Of a DNA stretch of 64,000 bases, positions 54,402-64,000 are shown piece by piece (within the stretch, counting starts at the first letter, position 1; each line of letters starts with the position of its first letter). Location of the stretch: positions 620,001 to 684,000 of the forward strand of contig NZ_JAAORH010000001.1 of NCBI RefSeq assembly GCF_017696085.1. The letters are read 5' to 3'. The translations under genes were made by a program, and so were the position numbers. The DNA comes from Prochlorococcus marinus XMU1410. Lineage in GTDB: Bacteria; Cyanobacteriota; Cyanobacteriia; PCC-6307; Cyanobiaceae. The notes under the pieces are model-generated. The model was not told the origin of the DNA. It saw only the letters and a list, made by a program, of their open reading frames with translations, and searched no databases.

Positions 54402-56189
54402 CTATTGATTTTCATTTAGTAAATTTAATATATAATTTTCATCTTGAGTATTTATAAAATCTCCGAAATCCAAATCCAAATTACTCTTCCAATTATCAAA
54501 TAATGGTTGAAGAGTTTTTTCTAAATCGTTAAGTTCCATTCTTTGTAAAAAAGGTTTAGCAAGCCTTTGTAGATTTTTACTTCCCCCCAACCATAATTGG
54601 TATTTGTTTTGCCCACTTCCAACAAGTGCTAATTCGGCCATATAAGGCCTGGTACATCCATTCGGACATCCTGTCATTCTGAATAATATTGTCTTTTGTA
54701 TTTTTAGATCTAATAGTAAATTTTCAATCCTTTTTAGTACATCAGGTAATATTCTTTCAGCTTCAGTCATTGCAAGACCACAAAGTGGTAAAGCAGGACA
54801 AGCTAAAGCGTGTCTTTGTATTTCATTAATGTTTTCTAAATTTTCGTATCCAATTTTCGATAGAGATTTTTGAATTTCACCTTTGTTTTTATTGGGGATA
54901 TTACAAAGTAAAATGTCTTGATTAGGTGTGAGTCTTAAATCTAAATTATATTTTTTTACAATACTTGTGATGGTATTCTTCTTCTCTCCAGATAATCTTC
55001 CTGATAATAATGGTAAACCTACGAAATGGGAGGTTTTATTTTGTTTATGCCAACCTAGGTAATCAATAAGAACCTTATCAGGTTCTTTTCTGATTTTTTT
55101 AATTTCTTTTTTGAAATACTTATCAGAAAGTATCTTTTTGAACCATTTAATACCTTTTCTATGAAGAAGATATTTCATTCTCGAATTTTTTCTTGATTTT
55201 CTATCACCATAATCTCTTTGAATAGCCACAATGCTTTGTATTAATTCATAAACATCAGGTTCTTCAACATATCCAAGTGGATCTGCAATTCTTGCAAAGG
55301 TCTCCTCATTATTATGTGTGCGACCCATACCACCTCCAACATAGAAGTTACATCCTTCTAATTTTCCATCTTTAGAAGTAAAGGCAACTATTCCTATGTC
55401 ATTGGTAAGAAGATCAACAGAATTGTCCCCAGGGACTGTAACGGCACATTTAAATTTTCTCGGTAAATAAGTTGAACCATAAAGAGGCTCATCTTTTATT
55501 CCACTAAAAACATTATCTTTGAATTGGAGCTTCCTAATTGCTTCAATATCTTCATCAGGCTTTATGGTGTATTCTAAATCTCCATCAGCCCAAAGCTCTA
55601 AAAAAGTGCCTTGGCCAGCTATTGGGGTGAGAAGATCTGCAACTTTTTTTGCCAATGCTCTTGCAATATTATAGTCTGGCGAATCAAAAGGAGCCGCAGG
55701 GGCCATAACATTTCTATTAATGTCTCCACATGCAGCCAATGTGGAGCCCATTGAATTTACTATTGTATGGATTACTTCCTTTAGGTTCTCCTTTCTGATT
55801 CCATGCATTTGAAAGGCTTGTCTTGTAGTGGCCCTAAGTGTTCCATTTCCTAGTTTGTCAGATAATTCATCTAATGCTAAAAATAATTTCCCTGGGACTT
55901 CACCGCCCGGATTTCTTAATCTAAGCATCATTTGCCAATCTTTACTTTTGCCAGGCCTTCTATTTTCCCTGTTATCTTGTTGATAACTACCATGAAATTT
56001 TAATAACTGAACTGCATCATTAGTAAAATGATCACTTTCATTGACTAATTCTGTAGCAAGTGGTTCCTTAAGAAATTGGCTACTTTTTTTAAAATTTTCA
56101 AATTTAGAGACTTCTAGTCCATTTGCTAAACAAACAGTCTCTTTCTTTGCAGAATCTTTTTTCTTTTTTACTTTCTCAACCTTGATCAA
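54402..56189 (-). CDS. sir: Ferredoxin-dependent sulfite reductase
   Basis: Reduces sulfite to sulfide with six electrons from ferredoxin, supplying sulfur for cysteine. The siroheme/[4Fe-4S] cysteines lie in ACPALPLCGLA and TGCPNGCTRPY. Repeat halves with RATTRQAFQMHG and LTPNQDILLC are typical. Length 595 fits cyanobacterial Sir rather than nitrite reductase. It is divergent from glyS. Confidence 0.93.
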   Translation of the reverse strand: MIKVEKVKKKKDSAKKETVCLANGLEVSKFENFKKSSQFLKEPLATELVNESDHFTNDAVQLLKFHGSYQQDNRENRRPGKSKDWQMMLRLRNPGGEVPGKLFLALDELSDKLGNGTLRATTRQAFQMHGIRKENLKEVIHTIVNSMGSTLAACGDINRNVMAPAAPFDSPDYNIARALAKKVADLLTPIAGQGTFLELWADGDLEYTIKPDEDIEAIRKLQFKDNVFSGIKDEPLYGSTYLPRKFKCAVTVPGDNSVDLLTNDIGIVAFTSKDGKLEGCNFYVGGGMGRTHNNEETFARIADPLGYVEEPDVYELIQSIVAIQRDYGDRKSRKNSRMKYLLHRKGIKWFKKILSDKYFKKEIKKIRKEPDKVLIDYLGWHKQNKTSHFVGLPLLSGRLSGEKKNTITSIVKKYNLDLRLTPNQDILLCNIPNKNKGEIQKSLSKIGYENLENINEIQRHALACPALPLCGLAMTEAERILPDVLKRIENLLLDLKIQKTILFRMTGCPNGCTRPYMAELALVGSGQNKYQLWLGGSKNLQRLAKPFLQRMELNDLEKTLQPLFDNWKSNLDLDFGDFINTQDENYILNLLNENQ

Positions 56190-56276
56190 AGGACCAAAAC
56201 ATATCTCTTTTTATACATTAGCGAAAAGCTTATTTAACTGGTAGTAAATTATAGTAAGTGAAGTCATATTTTTTTC

Positions 56277-58439
56277 TTGTCTAAATATTTACTTGAGATA
56301 GGAACAGAAGAGTTGCCCGCAAAATTCTCTCATTCTGTTCTAGAGCAATTTAAATCTCTAATAGAATTTGAATTGGACAAAAAGTTAATCAAATTCGAAC
56401 AAATAATTGTTACCTCCACACCAAGGAGGATAGTTCTACTTCTCGAAGGTTTAGTTGATTATGCAGAAGATAAGATAATAGAAAGAAAAGGGCCTAAAGC
56501 AAATTTAGCTTATTTAAATGGATGTCCTACTAATGCTGCTTTAGGATTTGCTAATAGCTTAGATATAGATGTAGGTGAGCTAGAAATAAAAAACACGGAA
56601 AAGGGTGATTTTGTATTTGGAAAGAAAATTGAGAAAGGACTATCAACAAAAATTTCTTTGTCTTCGATAATCCCAAAATTAGTAAAGAGTCTTCAAGGTC
56701 CTCGATTTATGAAATGGGGGCGTGGGAACATAAAATTTTCGAGACCTATTAGGTGGATAGCCTCTATTTATAATGATGAAATTCTTGATTTTGAATTTGA
56801 TGAATGTGATCCAAAAATCAAAATAAGTAATAAAACAAAAAGTCATAGGTTAATTAATAAAGTTTTACAAGTTCAGAATCCTGATAATTTTTTTGAATTA
56901 TTGAAACTAAATAGAGTAATAGTTTTTCGAAAAGAAAGAAAAGAAAAAATTGAAAGTTTAATAAATCAGGCATCTAAATCTTTAAATCTGAAACCTGATC
57001 TTTCAGAAGGATTACTAAATGAACTAACTGATTTAGTTGAATGGCCAGACTTAATTATTGGCAAATTTAGTAATGAGTTTCTTGATCTTCCTGTTGAAGT
57101 TCTCTCAACAGTCATGAAAATTCATCAGAGATACGTTCCTCTTTTATTTAAAAATAAAAGTTTTTCTAAACTAGATTTAAGCTCTGAAAAAAATATTAGT
57201 ACAACCTTCTGCGTTATTTCAAATGGTCTTGAAGAATCAAATAATAATATTGCCAAAGGTAATGAGAAAGTATTAAGAGCAAGGTTTTCAGATGCAAAGT
57301 TTTTCGTAGAAAGTGACAAAAAAGTTGCTTCAATCGAAAGAAATGAAAAGCTTAAATCTGTTTCATATTTAAAAGGACTTGGAAATATATTTCAGAGGGT
57401 AGAAAGAATAGAGGAAGTTACTAAAAAAATTCTTAAATTTTTAAATGATAATTCTTTAGAAGAAAAAAAAATAATAGAAGCTGCTAAATACTGTAAAAAC
57501 GACTTATGTAGCGAAATTGTTTTCGAATTCCCTGAGCTGCAAGGAATAATGGGTGGTAAATATCTTAAATATGAGGGATTTAGTGAGGATGTTTGCTTGG
57601 CTGTGGCTGAACATTATTTACCTTCTTTTTATAAAGATGCTTTGCCCTCCACAAAATATGGTGCAATAGTTTCCGTAGCAGATAAGGTCGAAACTTTAAT
57701 AAGTATATTTATTTCTGGTAAACGTCCTAGTGGATCATCTGATCCTTATGCTTTAAGAAGAAATTTGAATGGAGTGATTAAAATAATTTGGGATTATGAA
57801 CTTGATTTACCTTTAGATAAATTATTCAACGAACTTATTGATTTTTGGAAAATCGTATTTCCGAATTTAAACTTCTCAAGAGAAACAGTATTTAATGATT
57901 TAAATGAATTTTTATTTCAAAGAATTGTTAGTCATCTAGAAGAAATATCACTAAGTAAAGAATTAATAAAGGCCATTTGCTCTTCTGATGAATTATCTCA
58001 AAAAAGAGTATTGAATATTGTTGATCTTAAAAATAGGATTAATTCTATTATTAATTTTAACGAAAAGCATAATTTTGTTGAAATCCAGAAGGTAATTACT
58101 AGGGTAAGCAAATTAGCAAATAAAAGTGATATTTCAAGAGACGTTCTCTCAATAAGAGATTGTGTTAACACAAAACTTTTTGAAAAAGATTGTGAATTCA
58201 AAGTTTCTGAATTTATTGGAGAATTAGAAAAACTTTTTTCAGAAGGTTATTGCAATTATTTGGAACTTCTTAATTTGTTTGAGATTAATGTAAACATTAT
58301 TGAGGATTTATTTGATAATGAAAAGGGAGTCCTAATAATGTCAGAGGATTTAGAAATAAGAAATAATAGACTCAATTTGTTGAGCTTAATTAGAAATTAT
58401 TCTCTAAAAATTGCCGACTTTACACTTTTGAACTCTTAA
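56277..58439 (+). CDS. glyS: Glycyl-tRNA synthetase beta subunit
   Basis: The beta chain of the alpha2-beta2 glycine enzyme, responsible for tRNA binding. It begins YLLEIGTEELPAKF, then has MKWGRGNIKFSRPIRW, LEGLG-type blocks and the HD-like ELQGIMGGKYL and KRPSGSSDPYALRR regions. TTG start. Length 720 is full. Its end overlaps convergent chlP by 20 bases. The alpha subunit glyQ is not in the window. Confidence 0.96.
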   Translation: MSKYLLEIGTEELPAKFSHSVLEQFKSLIEFELDKKLIKFEQIIVTSTPRRIVLLLEGLVDYAEDKIIERKGPKANLAYLNGCPTNAALGFANSLDIDVGELEIKNTEKGDFVFGKKIEKGLSTKISLSSIIPKLVKSLQGPRFMKWGRGNIKFSRPIRWIASIYNDEILDFEFDECDPKIKISNKTKSHRLINKVLQVQNPDNFFELLKLNRVIVFRKERKEKIESLINQASKSLNLKPDLSEGLLNELTDLVEWPDLIIGKFSNEFLDLPVEVLSTVMKIHQRYVPLLFKNKSFSKLDLSSEKNISTTFCVISNGLEESNNNIAKGNEKVLRARFSDAKFFVESDKKVASIERNEKLKSVSYLKGLGNIFQRVERIEEVTKKILKFLNDNSLEEKKIIEAAKYCKNDLCSEIVFEFPELQGIMGGKYLKYEGFSEDVCLAVAEHYLPSFYKDALPSTKYGAIVSVADKVETLISIFISGKRPSGSSDPYALRRNLNGVIKIIWDYELDLPLDKLFNELIDFWKIVFPNLNFSRETVFNDLNEFLFQRIVSHLEEISLSKELIKAICSSDELSQKRVLNIVDLKNRINSIINFNEKHNFVEIQKVITRVSKLANKSDISRDVLSIRDCVNTKLFEKDCEFKVSEFIGELEKLFSEGYCNYLELLNLFEINVNIIEDLFDNEKGVLIMSEDLEIRNNRLNLLSLIRNYSLKIADFTLLNS

Positions 58440-59760
58440 CTTTAATTCCTCCCTTTATTGAATAATTTTCTAGCATTTTTTCTACCTCTTTATTTTCCCT
58501 AACAGCACTATCAACGGGTTTATATTTTAGAGGCGCTAAGGCTTTCCCTCTTAAAATGGAACCAAGTGTAAGCATCGTAATTTTAAGTTGCTGTAATGGT
58601 TTCATAGAGACAACTCTTTTGTATAAGTAACTATCAAAAGTAAGTCTTTGAACATCCATGTCATCACACATCTCAACAAAGGCTTCTCTAGCGGAATCAT
58701 TTCTGTAGAAAATATTTTGAAGGATTTCTAACACCTTATAAGTTGTGCCATATTTTTTATCCCATTTTTTAAGATAGTTTTTTAAATCTTTTTCTGATGG
58801 AATTACTTGCCCATTTTTTGATGCTTCAACAATTTCTTCAGCACACATTCTTCCGCTTTTTGCAGCAAAATAAATACCCTCTCCAGAACTTTTTGTAACA
58901 TAACCAGCTGCATCACCAACCAATGCCATTCTCCCAACTACCCTTCTTGGCCTTGGATGCTCTGGAATAGGGTGAGCTTCTACCTTTATTACTTCACCAT
59001 TAACAAGTCTTTTCTTTGCCCTATTTCTTACACCCTCTTGAAGTCCTTTAATTAATGACTGATTCTTTTGCATGGTTCCTGTGCCCACAGCAACATGATC
59101 ATATTTAGGAAATACCCACCCATAAAAATCAGGAGAAACATCAGTTCCAACATACATTTCAGCAAGATCTTCGTAGTAACTCATTTCTTCTTTAGGCAAT
59201 TTAATTCTTTCCTGAAATGCTATAGCAACTTTGTAATCACCTGCATCCATGGCTTTTGCGACTCTGCTATTGGCTCCATCAGCTCCGATCAAAAGGTCAA
59301 CAGTAAGCTCTTTTAGTTCCCCTTTTTTATCTCCATTCGTAAAATCTGAGTAGGAAAGCTTATATGGCCCTTGATTATTATCGCCAGTATCAATAGAAGT
59401 AACTAATCCATTTATTAATGTAGCACCAAGATCTGATGCTCTGTTGCGCATAAAGGCATCCATCACTTCTCTTCTACACATTCCAATAAACTCATTATCA
59501 CTTTTCCCATAAACTCTATCTAAACTTATATCTACTTCTCTATTTGATGGAGATATCATTCTCATATGCCTTACTTTTCTATCAATAATTGACTCAGGTA
59601 AATCAAATTCTTCGACCATGCAAAGTGGAATTGCTCCACCACATGGTTTCGCATTATCTAATTTTCTCTCGAAGAGCCAAGTTTTTATTCCAGCTTTAGC
59701 AAGTATTTCTGCCGCACATGAACCACTTGGACCTCCACCAATAACAGCTACCCTCAACAT
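58420..59760 (-). CDS. chlP: Geranylgeranyl reductase ChlP
   Basis: A flavoprotein that reduces geranylgeranyl to phytyl for chlorophyll and tocopherol side chains. The FAD motif GGGPSGSCAAEILAKAG is at residues 8-24, followed by CGGAIPLCM and the GDAAGYVTKSSGEGIYFA motif near 284. Length 446 matches cyanobacterial ChlP. Confidence 0.95.
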   Translation of the reverse strand: MLRVAVIGGGPSGSCAAEILAKAGIKTWLFERKLDNAKPCGGAIPLCMVEEFDLPESIIDRKVRHMRMISPSNREVDISLDRVYGKSDNEFIGMCRREVMDAFMRNRASDLGATLINGLVTSIDTGDNNQGPYKLSYSDFTNGDKKGELKELTVDLLIGADGANSRVAKAMDAGDYKVAIAFQERIKLPKEEMSYYEDLAEMYVGTDVSPDFYGWVFPKYDHVAVGTGTMQKNQSLIKGLQEGVRNRAKKRLVNGEVIKVEAHPIPEHPRPRRVVGRMALVGDAAGYVTKSSGEGIYFAAKSGRMCAEEIVEASKNGQVIPSEKDLKNYLKKWDKKYGTTYKVLEILQNIFYRNDSAREAFVEMCDDMDVQRLTFDSYLYKRVVSMKPLQQLKITMLTLGSILRGKALAPLKYKPVDSAVRENKEVEKMLENYSIKGGIKVKSSKV

Positions 59761-59873
59761 ATGAAAAAAAAATAATACTGTATATAAAAACTACATCTTT
59801 TTTGCTTATAAAAGTGCATTTCTTAAAATAATAGTTAATATCGAAATATCTTTTCCAAATTCACTTATAAATA

Positions 59874-60587
59874 TTGGAACTAAACAAAGATATCGATCAA
59901 TTTGATTTACCACTTGCCAAAAGAACTTACCTAAATAATCCAAATTCAACATTATTAAAAAAACTATTATTATTTTCTCCATTTCTTTTTCTTATCTTTT
60001 CTGGCGCTGCATTGCGATTAATTAAAAATATAGAAATAGGATCTCTTGATAATCTCAATTCTCAGGCTCAGATAAATCACGACCATAGAATTTTAGGTCA
60101 TTTACCCTATGCGGAAATTTCTAAGGAGAAACTAGTTTTAATTGAGCCTAATATTGAAGTTCATATGGATATGCACGATTCTCTACTAAAAATGAGAGAA
60201 GAAGCCAAAAAGGATGGGATATATTTAGTCTTCTTGAGTGGTTATAGATCAATAAATTTGCAAAACGATATCTTTTATTCTTTAAAATCTATTAGAAATC
60301 AAGAAGCTGCAGAAAGAGCTAGAGTTTCAGCCCCTCCAGGGTATTCCGAACATAGTACAGGTTTCGCAATCGATATTGGTGATGCTACTCAAAGAGAGAC
60401 AGACTTTGAAACCGACTTCGAAAATACTGACGCCTTTAGATGGTTAATAAAAAATGCAGCTAAGTATCACTTTAAGTTATCTTTCAACAAAGATAATAAA
60501 TACATAGATTACGAACCCTGGCATTGGAGATATGAGGGATCAATTGAAGCATTAAAAGTTTTTGAAAGCTCAAATAGAAAATTATAA
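59874..60587 (+). CDS. D-alanyl-D-alanine carboxypeptidase (VanY, M15B family)
   Basis: Trims the terminal D-alanine of peptidoglycan. One N-terminal membrane anchor (LLLFSPFLFLIFSGAAL) places the catalytic domain outside the cytoplasm. The motifs SGYRS, YSEHSTGFAIDIGD (zinc His and Asp) and EPWHWRYEG are intact. TTG start at 59874. It is the second M15 peptidase in 6 kb. Confidence 0.87.
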   Translation: MELNKDIDQFDLPLAKRTYLNNPNSTLLKKLLLFSPFLFLIFSGAALRLIKNIEIGSLDNLNSQAQINHDHRILGHLPYAEISKEKLVLIEPNIEVHMDMHDSLLKMREEAKKDGIYLVFLSGYRSINLQNDIFYSLKSIRNQEAAERARVSAPPGYSEHSTGFAIDIGDATQRETDFETDFENTDAFRWLIKNAAKYHFKLSFNKDNKYIDYEPWHWRYEGSIEALKVFESSNRKL

Positions 60588-60716
60588 ATCTAATTGATTA
60601 ATTTAATTATTCAATTAAATTATATTTTTCAAAGTCTTAAAGAGAAAATTCTCATAATAAGCATACTTTGAGTTAGCCTTAATAAAGACAATCTACTATT
60701 TATATAAATTCTATAA

Positions 60717-62513
60717 ATGTCATCTTCGATAAAAGAAATTAGAAATGTTGCTATTATTGCTCACGTAGATCATGGGAAGACAACTCTTGTAGATGCATTG
60801 TTATCTCAATCTGGAATATTTAGAGACAATGAAGTTATCCCTACATGTGTAATGGATTCAAATGATCTTGAAAGAGAAAGGGGGATAACAATTCTCTCAA
60901 AAAATACTGCAGTTAACTATAAAGATACCAGAATTAATATTATAGATACACCTGGACATGCTGATTTTGGTGGAGAAGTTGAAAGGGTTTTGGGAATGGT
61001 TGATGGTTGTCTGCTTATTGTTGATGCAAATGAGGGCCCTATGCCTCAAACAAGATTTGTTTTAAAAAAAGCATTAGAAAAAGGACTTAGGCCTATAGTC
61101 TTTGTAAATAAAATTGATAGACCACGAGTAGTACCAGAAATAGCAATAGATAAGGTCCTTGATTTGTTTTTGGAATTAGGAGCTGATGATGATCAATGTG
61201 ATTTCCCTTATCTTTTTGGGAGTGGCTTATCTGGTTTCGCAAAAGAAGAGATGGAATCTAATAGTGATAATATGATGCCTCTTTTTGAAGCTATTATCCG
61301 ACATGTCCCTCCTCCAGTAGGTGACTCTAATAAGCCTCTTCAACTACAAATAACTACTTTGGACTATTCTGATTTCTTAGGCAGAATAGTAATTGGAAAG
61401 ATCCACAATGGAACTATAAAAAATGGCCAACAGGCTAGTTTAATTAAAGAAAACGGAAAAACTATTAAAGGTAAGGTTAGTAAGCTTTTAGGATTTGAAG
61501 GATTACAAAGAATTGATATAAATGAAGCATTTGCAGGCGATATTGTTGCCGTTTCTGGTTTCGATGACGTCAATATTGGTGAGACCATAGCATGTCCCGA
61601 TTCTCCTCATCCTCTTCCATTAATCAAAGTTGACGAACCCACCTTGAATATGACTTTTGTTGTAAATGATTCACCATTCGCTGGTAAGGAAGGGAAATTT
61701 GTTACTAGTAGACAATTAAAAAATAGATTGGAGAGGGAACTTTTAACAAATGTTGCTCTGAGAGTAGAAGAAACTGATTCTCCTGACAGGTTCTCAGTTT
61801 CAGGAAGAGGAGAATTACATCTAGGTATATTGATTGAAACTATGAGAAGAGAGGGTTTTGAGTTTCAAATCTCACAACCTCAAGTAATTTTCAGAGAAAT
61901 TGATAATGTTGAATGTGAACCTATAGAGACTTTGGTTTTAGATGTACCTGAAGTGTCTGTTGGTTCTTGCATCGAAAAACTTGGATCTAGAAAGGCAGAG
62001 ATGAAAAACATGCAGACAAGTTCAGATGGTAGAACTCAATTAGAATTTCTTGTTCCATCAAGAGGATTAATTGGATTTCGTGGGGAATTTGTAAGGATAA
62101 CCAGAGGTGAAGGTATTATGAGTCATTCTTTTTATGAATATAAACCTAAAACAGGAGACTTCGAAACCAGAAGAAATGGAGTCCTCATAGCTTTTGAGGA
62201 AGGTGTGGCCACGTTTTATGCATTAAAGAATGCTGAAGATAGGGGAGTCTATTTCATTAAACCTGGAGTTAAAGTTTATAAGGGAATGATAATTGGAGAG
62301 AATAATCGACCTCAAGATCTTGAATTAAATATATGTAAAACTAAGCAGTTGACTAATATGAGGTCTGCAGGGGCAGAAGAACTTGATACTTTGCAGTCAC
62401 CTGTTGATATTACCCTTGAAAGAGCACTCGAATATATTGGTCCAGATGAAATGCTAGAGGTAACACCGGATTCAATAAGAATGAGAAAAATAAATAAAAA
62501 GAAAAGGAATTAA
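60717..62513 (+). CDS. typA: Ribosome-associated GTPase TypA/BipA
   Basis: A translational GTPase linked to stress adaptation and late ribosome assembly. G motifs AHVDHGKTT (15-23), [14 protein letters not shown] and NKIDRP are present, with the BipA C-terminal domain ([23 protein letters not shown]). Length 598 is standard. The next gene follows after 11 bases. Confidence 0.97.
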   Translation: MSSSIKEIRNVAIIAHVDHGKTTLVDALLSQSGIFRDNEVIPTCVMDSNDLERERGITILSKNTAVNYKDTRINIIDTPGHADFGGEVERVLGMVDGCLLIVDANEGPMPQTRFVLKKALEKGLRPIVFVNKIDRPRVVPEIAIDKVLDLFLELGADDDQCDFPYLFGSGLSGFAKEEMESNSDNMMPLFEAIIRHVPPPVGDSNKPLQLQITTLDYSDFLGRIVIGKIHNGTIKNGQQASLIKENGKTIKGKVSKLLGFEGLQRIDINEAFAGDIVAVSGFDDVNIGETIACPDSPHPLPLIKVDEPTLNMTFVVNDSPFAGKEGKFVTSRQLKNRLERELLTNVALRVEETDSPDRFSVSGRGELHLGILIETMRREGFEFQISQPQVIFREIDNVECEPIETLVLDVPEVSVGSCIEKLGSRKAEMKNMQTSSDGRTQLEFLVPSRGLIGFRGEFVRITRGEGIMSHSFYEYKPKTGDFETRRNGVLIAFEEGVATFYALKNAEDRGVYFIKPGVKVYKGMIIGENNRPQDLELNICKTKQLTNMRSAGAEELDTLQSPVDITLERALEYIGPDEMLEVTPDSIRMRKINKKKRN

Positions 62514-62524
62514 TAATTAGTTTC

Positions 62525-62893
62525 ATGAACGAAGAAAGTACAAAAAGTTTTAAAGATTCTCTTTTTACTGCTTTAAATCTTTTTAACAATCATGAATGGT
62601 ATGAGGCTCATGATGCTTTTGAAGAAATATGGAATTCCGTTGATGGTGACGAAAGACAAGTTATCCAGGGAATTTTACAAGTATCTGTTTCTCAGTTTCA
62701 CTTAAGTAAGGGTAATTTAAATGGTGCTACTATCTTGCTTGGAGAGGGTTTAGGTAGAATAAAAACTAGAACTAAGATTAATTTAGGAATTGATCTTGAA
62801 TCATTCTGCCAATGTTTAGAAGATTTATTAAGGAAATTACAATATAAAGAGCTATTAAGTGAGAACGATAAGCCTTTTTTGAAACCTCTTTGA
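62525..62893 (+). CDS. DUF309 protein (122 aa)
   Basis: The DUF309 signature is clear: NNHEWYEAHDAFEEIW near residue 19 and IQGILQVSVSQFHLSKGN near 44, which form a helical domain with conserved His and Glu. Function unknown in the family. It starts 11 bases after typA and is probably cotranscribed. Confidence 0.85.
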   Translation: MNEESTKSFKDSLFTALNLFNNHEWYEAHDAFEEIWNSVDGDERQVIQGILQVSVSQFHLSKGNLNGATILLGEGLGRIKTRTKINLGIDLESFCQCLEDLLRKLQYKELLSENDKPFLKPL

Positions 62894-62984
62894 TAAATAT
62901 GAATAACTTTATTTTAAATGAAATTATTATCTTCTATCCCATTTTTTTTCAAGAAAATAAGAAAACCAATCGATCTCAAGAAAA

Positions 62985-63713
62985 ATGAACCTAAAGATTC
63001 ATAATGTATCCCTTTTAATTAAAGGAAGATTAATTGTAAATGATGTTTCCATAACTGTTAATCCAGGGGAAGTTGTAGGTTTGATGGGGCCTAATGGTGC
63101 TGGGAAAACTACAACTTTTAATCTTGCAGTTGGGAATATAAAACCAGATAAAGGTGAAATTTTAATGAATGGGAAAAATATAACCAATCTTCCTCTACCA
63201 ATTAGATCAAGACTTGGGTTAGGGTACTTAACTCAGGAAGCGAGTATATTTAGAGACCTCACTGTTAAGGATAATATAGATTTGGCTTTACAAAATTCAT
63301 CTTATAGTAGAGCAGCGATAAGAAATAGAAGAGAACAATTAATTAATGAATTTAATTTGAATAACTTTGTAGATAATTATGGTTATCAACTTTCAGGAGG
63401 AGAGAGAAGGAGGTGTGAGATAGCTAGGGCACTCACTGTAGGCAGAAAAGGACCTAAATATTTGTTATTAGACGAACCTTTCGCTGGGATAGATCCTCTA
63501 GCTGTTAATGATCTAAAGAAACTAATTCTTAAATTAAGTAGAGATGGGGTGGGGATTCTCATTACAGACCATAATGTGAGGGAAACCCTCCTAATTACTA
63601 ACAAATCATATGTATTAAGTGAAGGAAAAATTTTAGCTTACGGTTCGTCAAGTGAATTGGCTGATAATCCAATAGTCAAGAAGTATTATCTAGGAGATAA
63701 TTTCAAACTTTGA
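62985..63713 (+). CDS. lptB: Lipopolysaccharide export ATPase LptB
   Basis: LptB powers extraction of lipopolysaccharide from the inner membrane. Walker A GPNGAGKTT, Q-loop LTQEASIFRDLTV (typical of LptB), signature LSGGERRR and Walker B LLLDEPFAGIDPLAV are intact. Length 242. LptF/LptG-type partners are not in view. Confidence 0.95.
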   Translation: MNLKIHNVSLLIKGRLIVNDVSITVNPGEVVGLMGPNGAGKTTTFNLAVGNIKPDKGEILMNGKNITNLPLPIRSRLGLGYLTQEASIFRDLTVKDNIDLALQNSSYSRAAIRNRREQLINEFNLNNFVDNYGYQLSGGERRRCEIARALTVGRKGPKYLLLDEPFAGIDPLAVNDLKKLILKLSRDGVGILITDHNVRETLLITNKSYVLSEGKILAYGSSSELADNPIVKKYYLGDNFKL

Positions 63714-63827
63714 AATGCTTTTTTAAAAATAAATTTAAACTTTATTATTAAAGATTTACTCATATAAGAATGATTTTAATTATTATTTGTTTGTCATTGA
63801 AAATTAAAACTTGAGAAATTTCTAGAT

Positions 63828-64000
63828 ATGATACTAGATAATTTTTTTAAAAATTTAATATATGAACCGGTTTCAGTTTTAGGTCTTTTAGTTTTTTATT
63901 TTTTATTAATTAACTTACCAATTTCTTTGGGTGCAGTTTTTAAAAAAAAGTCTTCTTCTGCTGTAAGACTTATTACGATTTTAGTGAACTTATTAATAAC
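63828..64000 (+). CDS. ccsA: Cytochrome c biogenesis protein CcsA, N-terminal fragment
   Basis: The frame from ATG at 63828 to the window edge encodes an N-terminal helix (VLGLLVFYFLLINLPIS) with the flanks expected for CcsA, which inserts heme into c-type cytochromes in thylakoids. Only 57 residues are visible, and the WWD heme motif lies beyond the edge, so the call is tentative. Confidence 0.6.
   Translation, partial: MILDNFFKNLIYEPVSVLGLLVFYFLLINLPISLGAVFKKKSSSAVRLITILVNLLI

Noticed and set aside
62918-63004. 28-codon ATG frame overlapping the lptB start
   Set aside because: It overlaps a confident start by 20 bases, lacks a ribosome-binding site and has lysine-rich composition expected by chance.

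Overview
The window is a strongly AT-rich stretch of a unicellular marine picocyanobacterium, very probably high-light Prochlorococcus. The case rests on gene content: petN, psb29, chlP, pcyA, a high-light-inducible protein, ferredoxin-type sulfite reductase, devBCA, 6S RNA beside purK, DUF1651 genes, and dense islands of tiny unnamed genes packed between conserved housekeeping genes. Family names are assigned by reading motifs, not by database search.

Layout. 0-6.6 kb is core metabolism: nadA, a calcineurin-like phosphoesterase whose start looks displaced or frameshifted, a TPM-domain membrane protein, a MidA-type methyltransferase, aroB, purK and 6S RNA. 6.7-19 kb is accessory and rich in mini-genes: two DUF1651 cassettes with a nested second reading frame, a DNA-ligase adenylation domain standing alone, one hli gene, an SDR enzyme, a DnaJ-like half zinc finger, many one-helix membrane peptides, two terminator-ended small transcripts and a non-coding stretch with DnaA-box-like sites. 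19-24 kb holds a K+ channel/TrkA protein and the phosphate operon pstSCAB, without phoBR beside it. 25.2-31 kb is a four-gene DNA repair operon (PdeM-type nuclease, Lhr-like helicase, ATP-dependent DNA ligase, MBL-fold exonuclease). 31-37.5 kb returns to small genes, including a lone IF-2 N-terminal domain and a DUF2130 protein.

37.6-64 kb is dense core genome: petN, psb29, clpP, ftsH, a sipA-like gene, an M16 peptidase pair, pcyA, devBCA, a glycosyltransferase, rpsB-tsf with a possible pseudoknot leader, an unknown gene, recG, two M15 peptidases, sir, glyS, chlP, typA, a DUF309 gene, lptB and the start of ccsA.

How the parts work together: the photosynthesis genes (petN, psb29, ftsH, hli, chlP, pcyA) concern electron transport, photosystem II repair and pigment synthesis. 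The pst operon brings in phosphate. The repair operon is likely a self-contained DNA break-processing pathway. The translation block couples rpsB, tsf and an unknown protein. The most unusual signals are the paired dual-frame DUF1651 cassettes, the adenylation-only ligase homologue, the rpsB leader pseudoknot and the small transcripts with very strong ribosome-binding sites.
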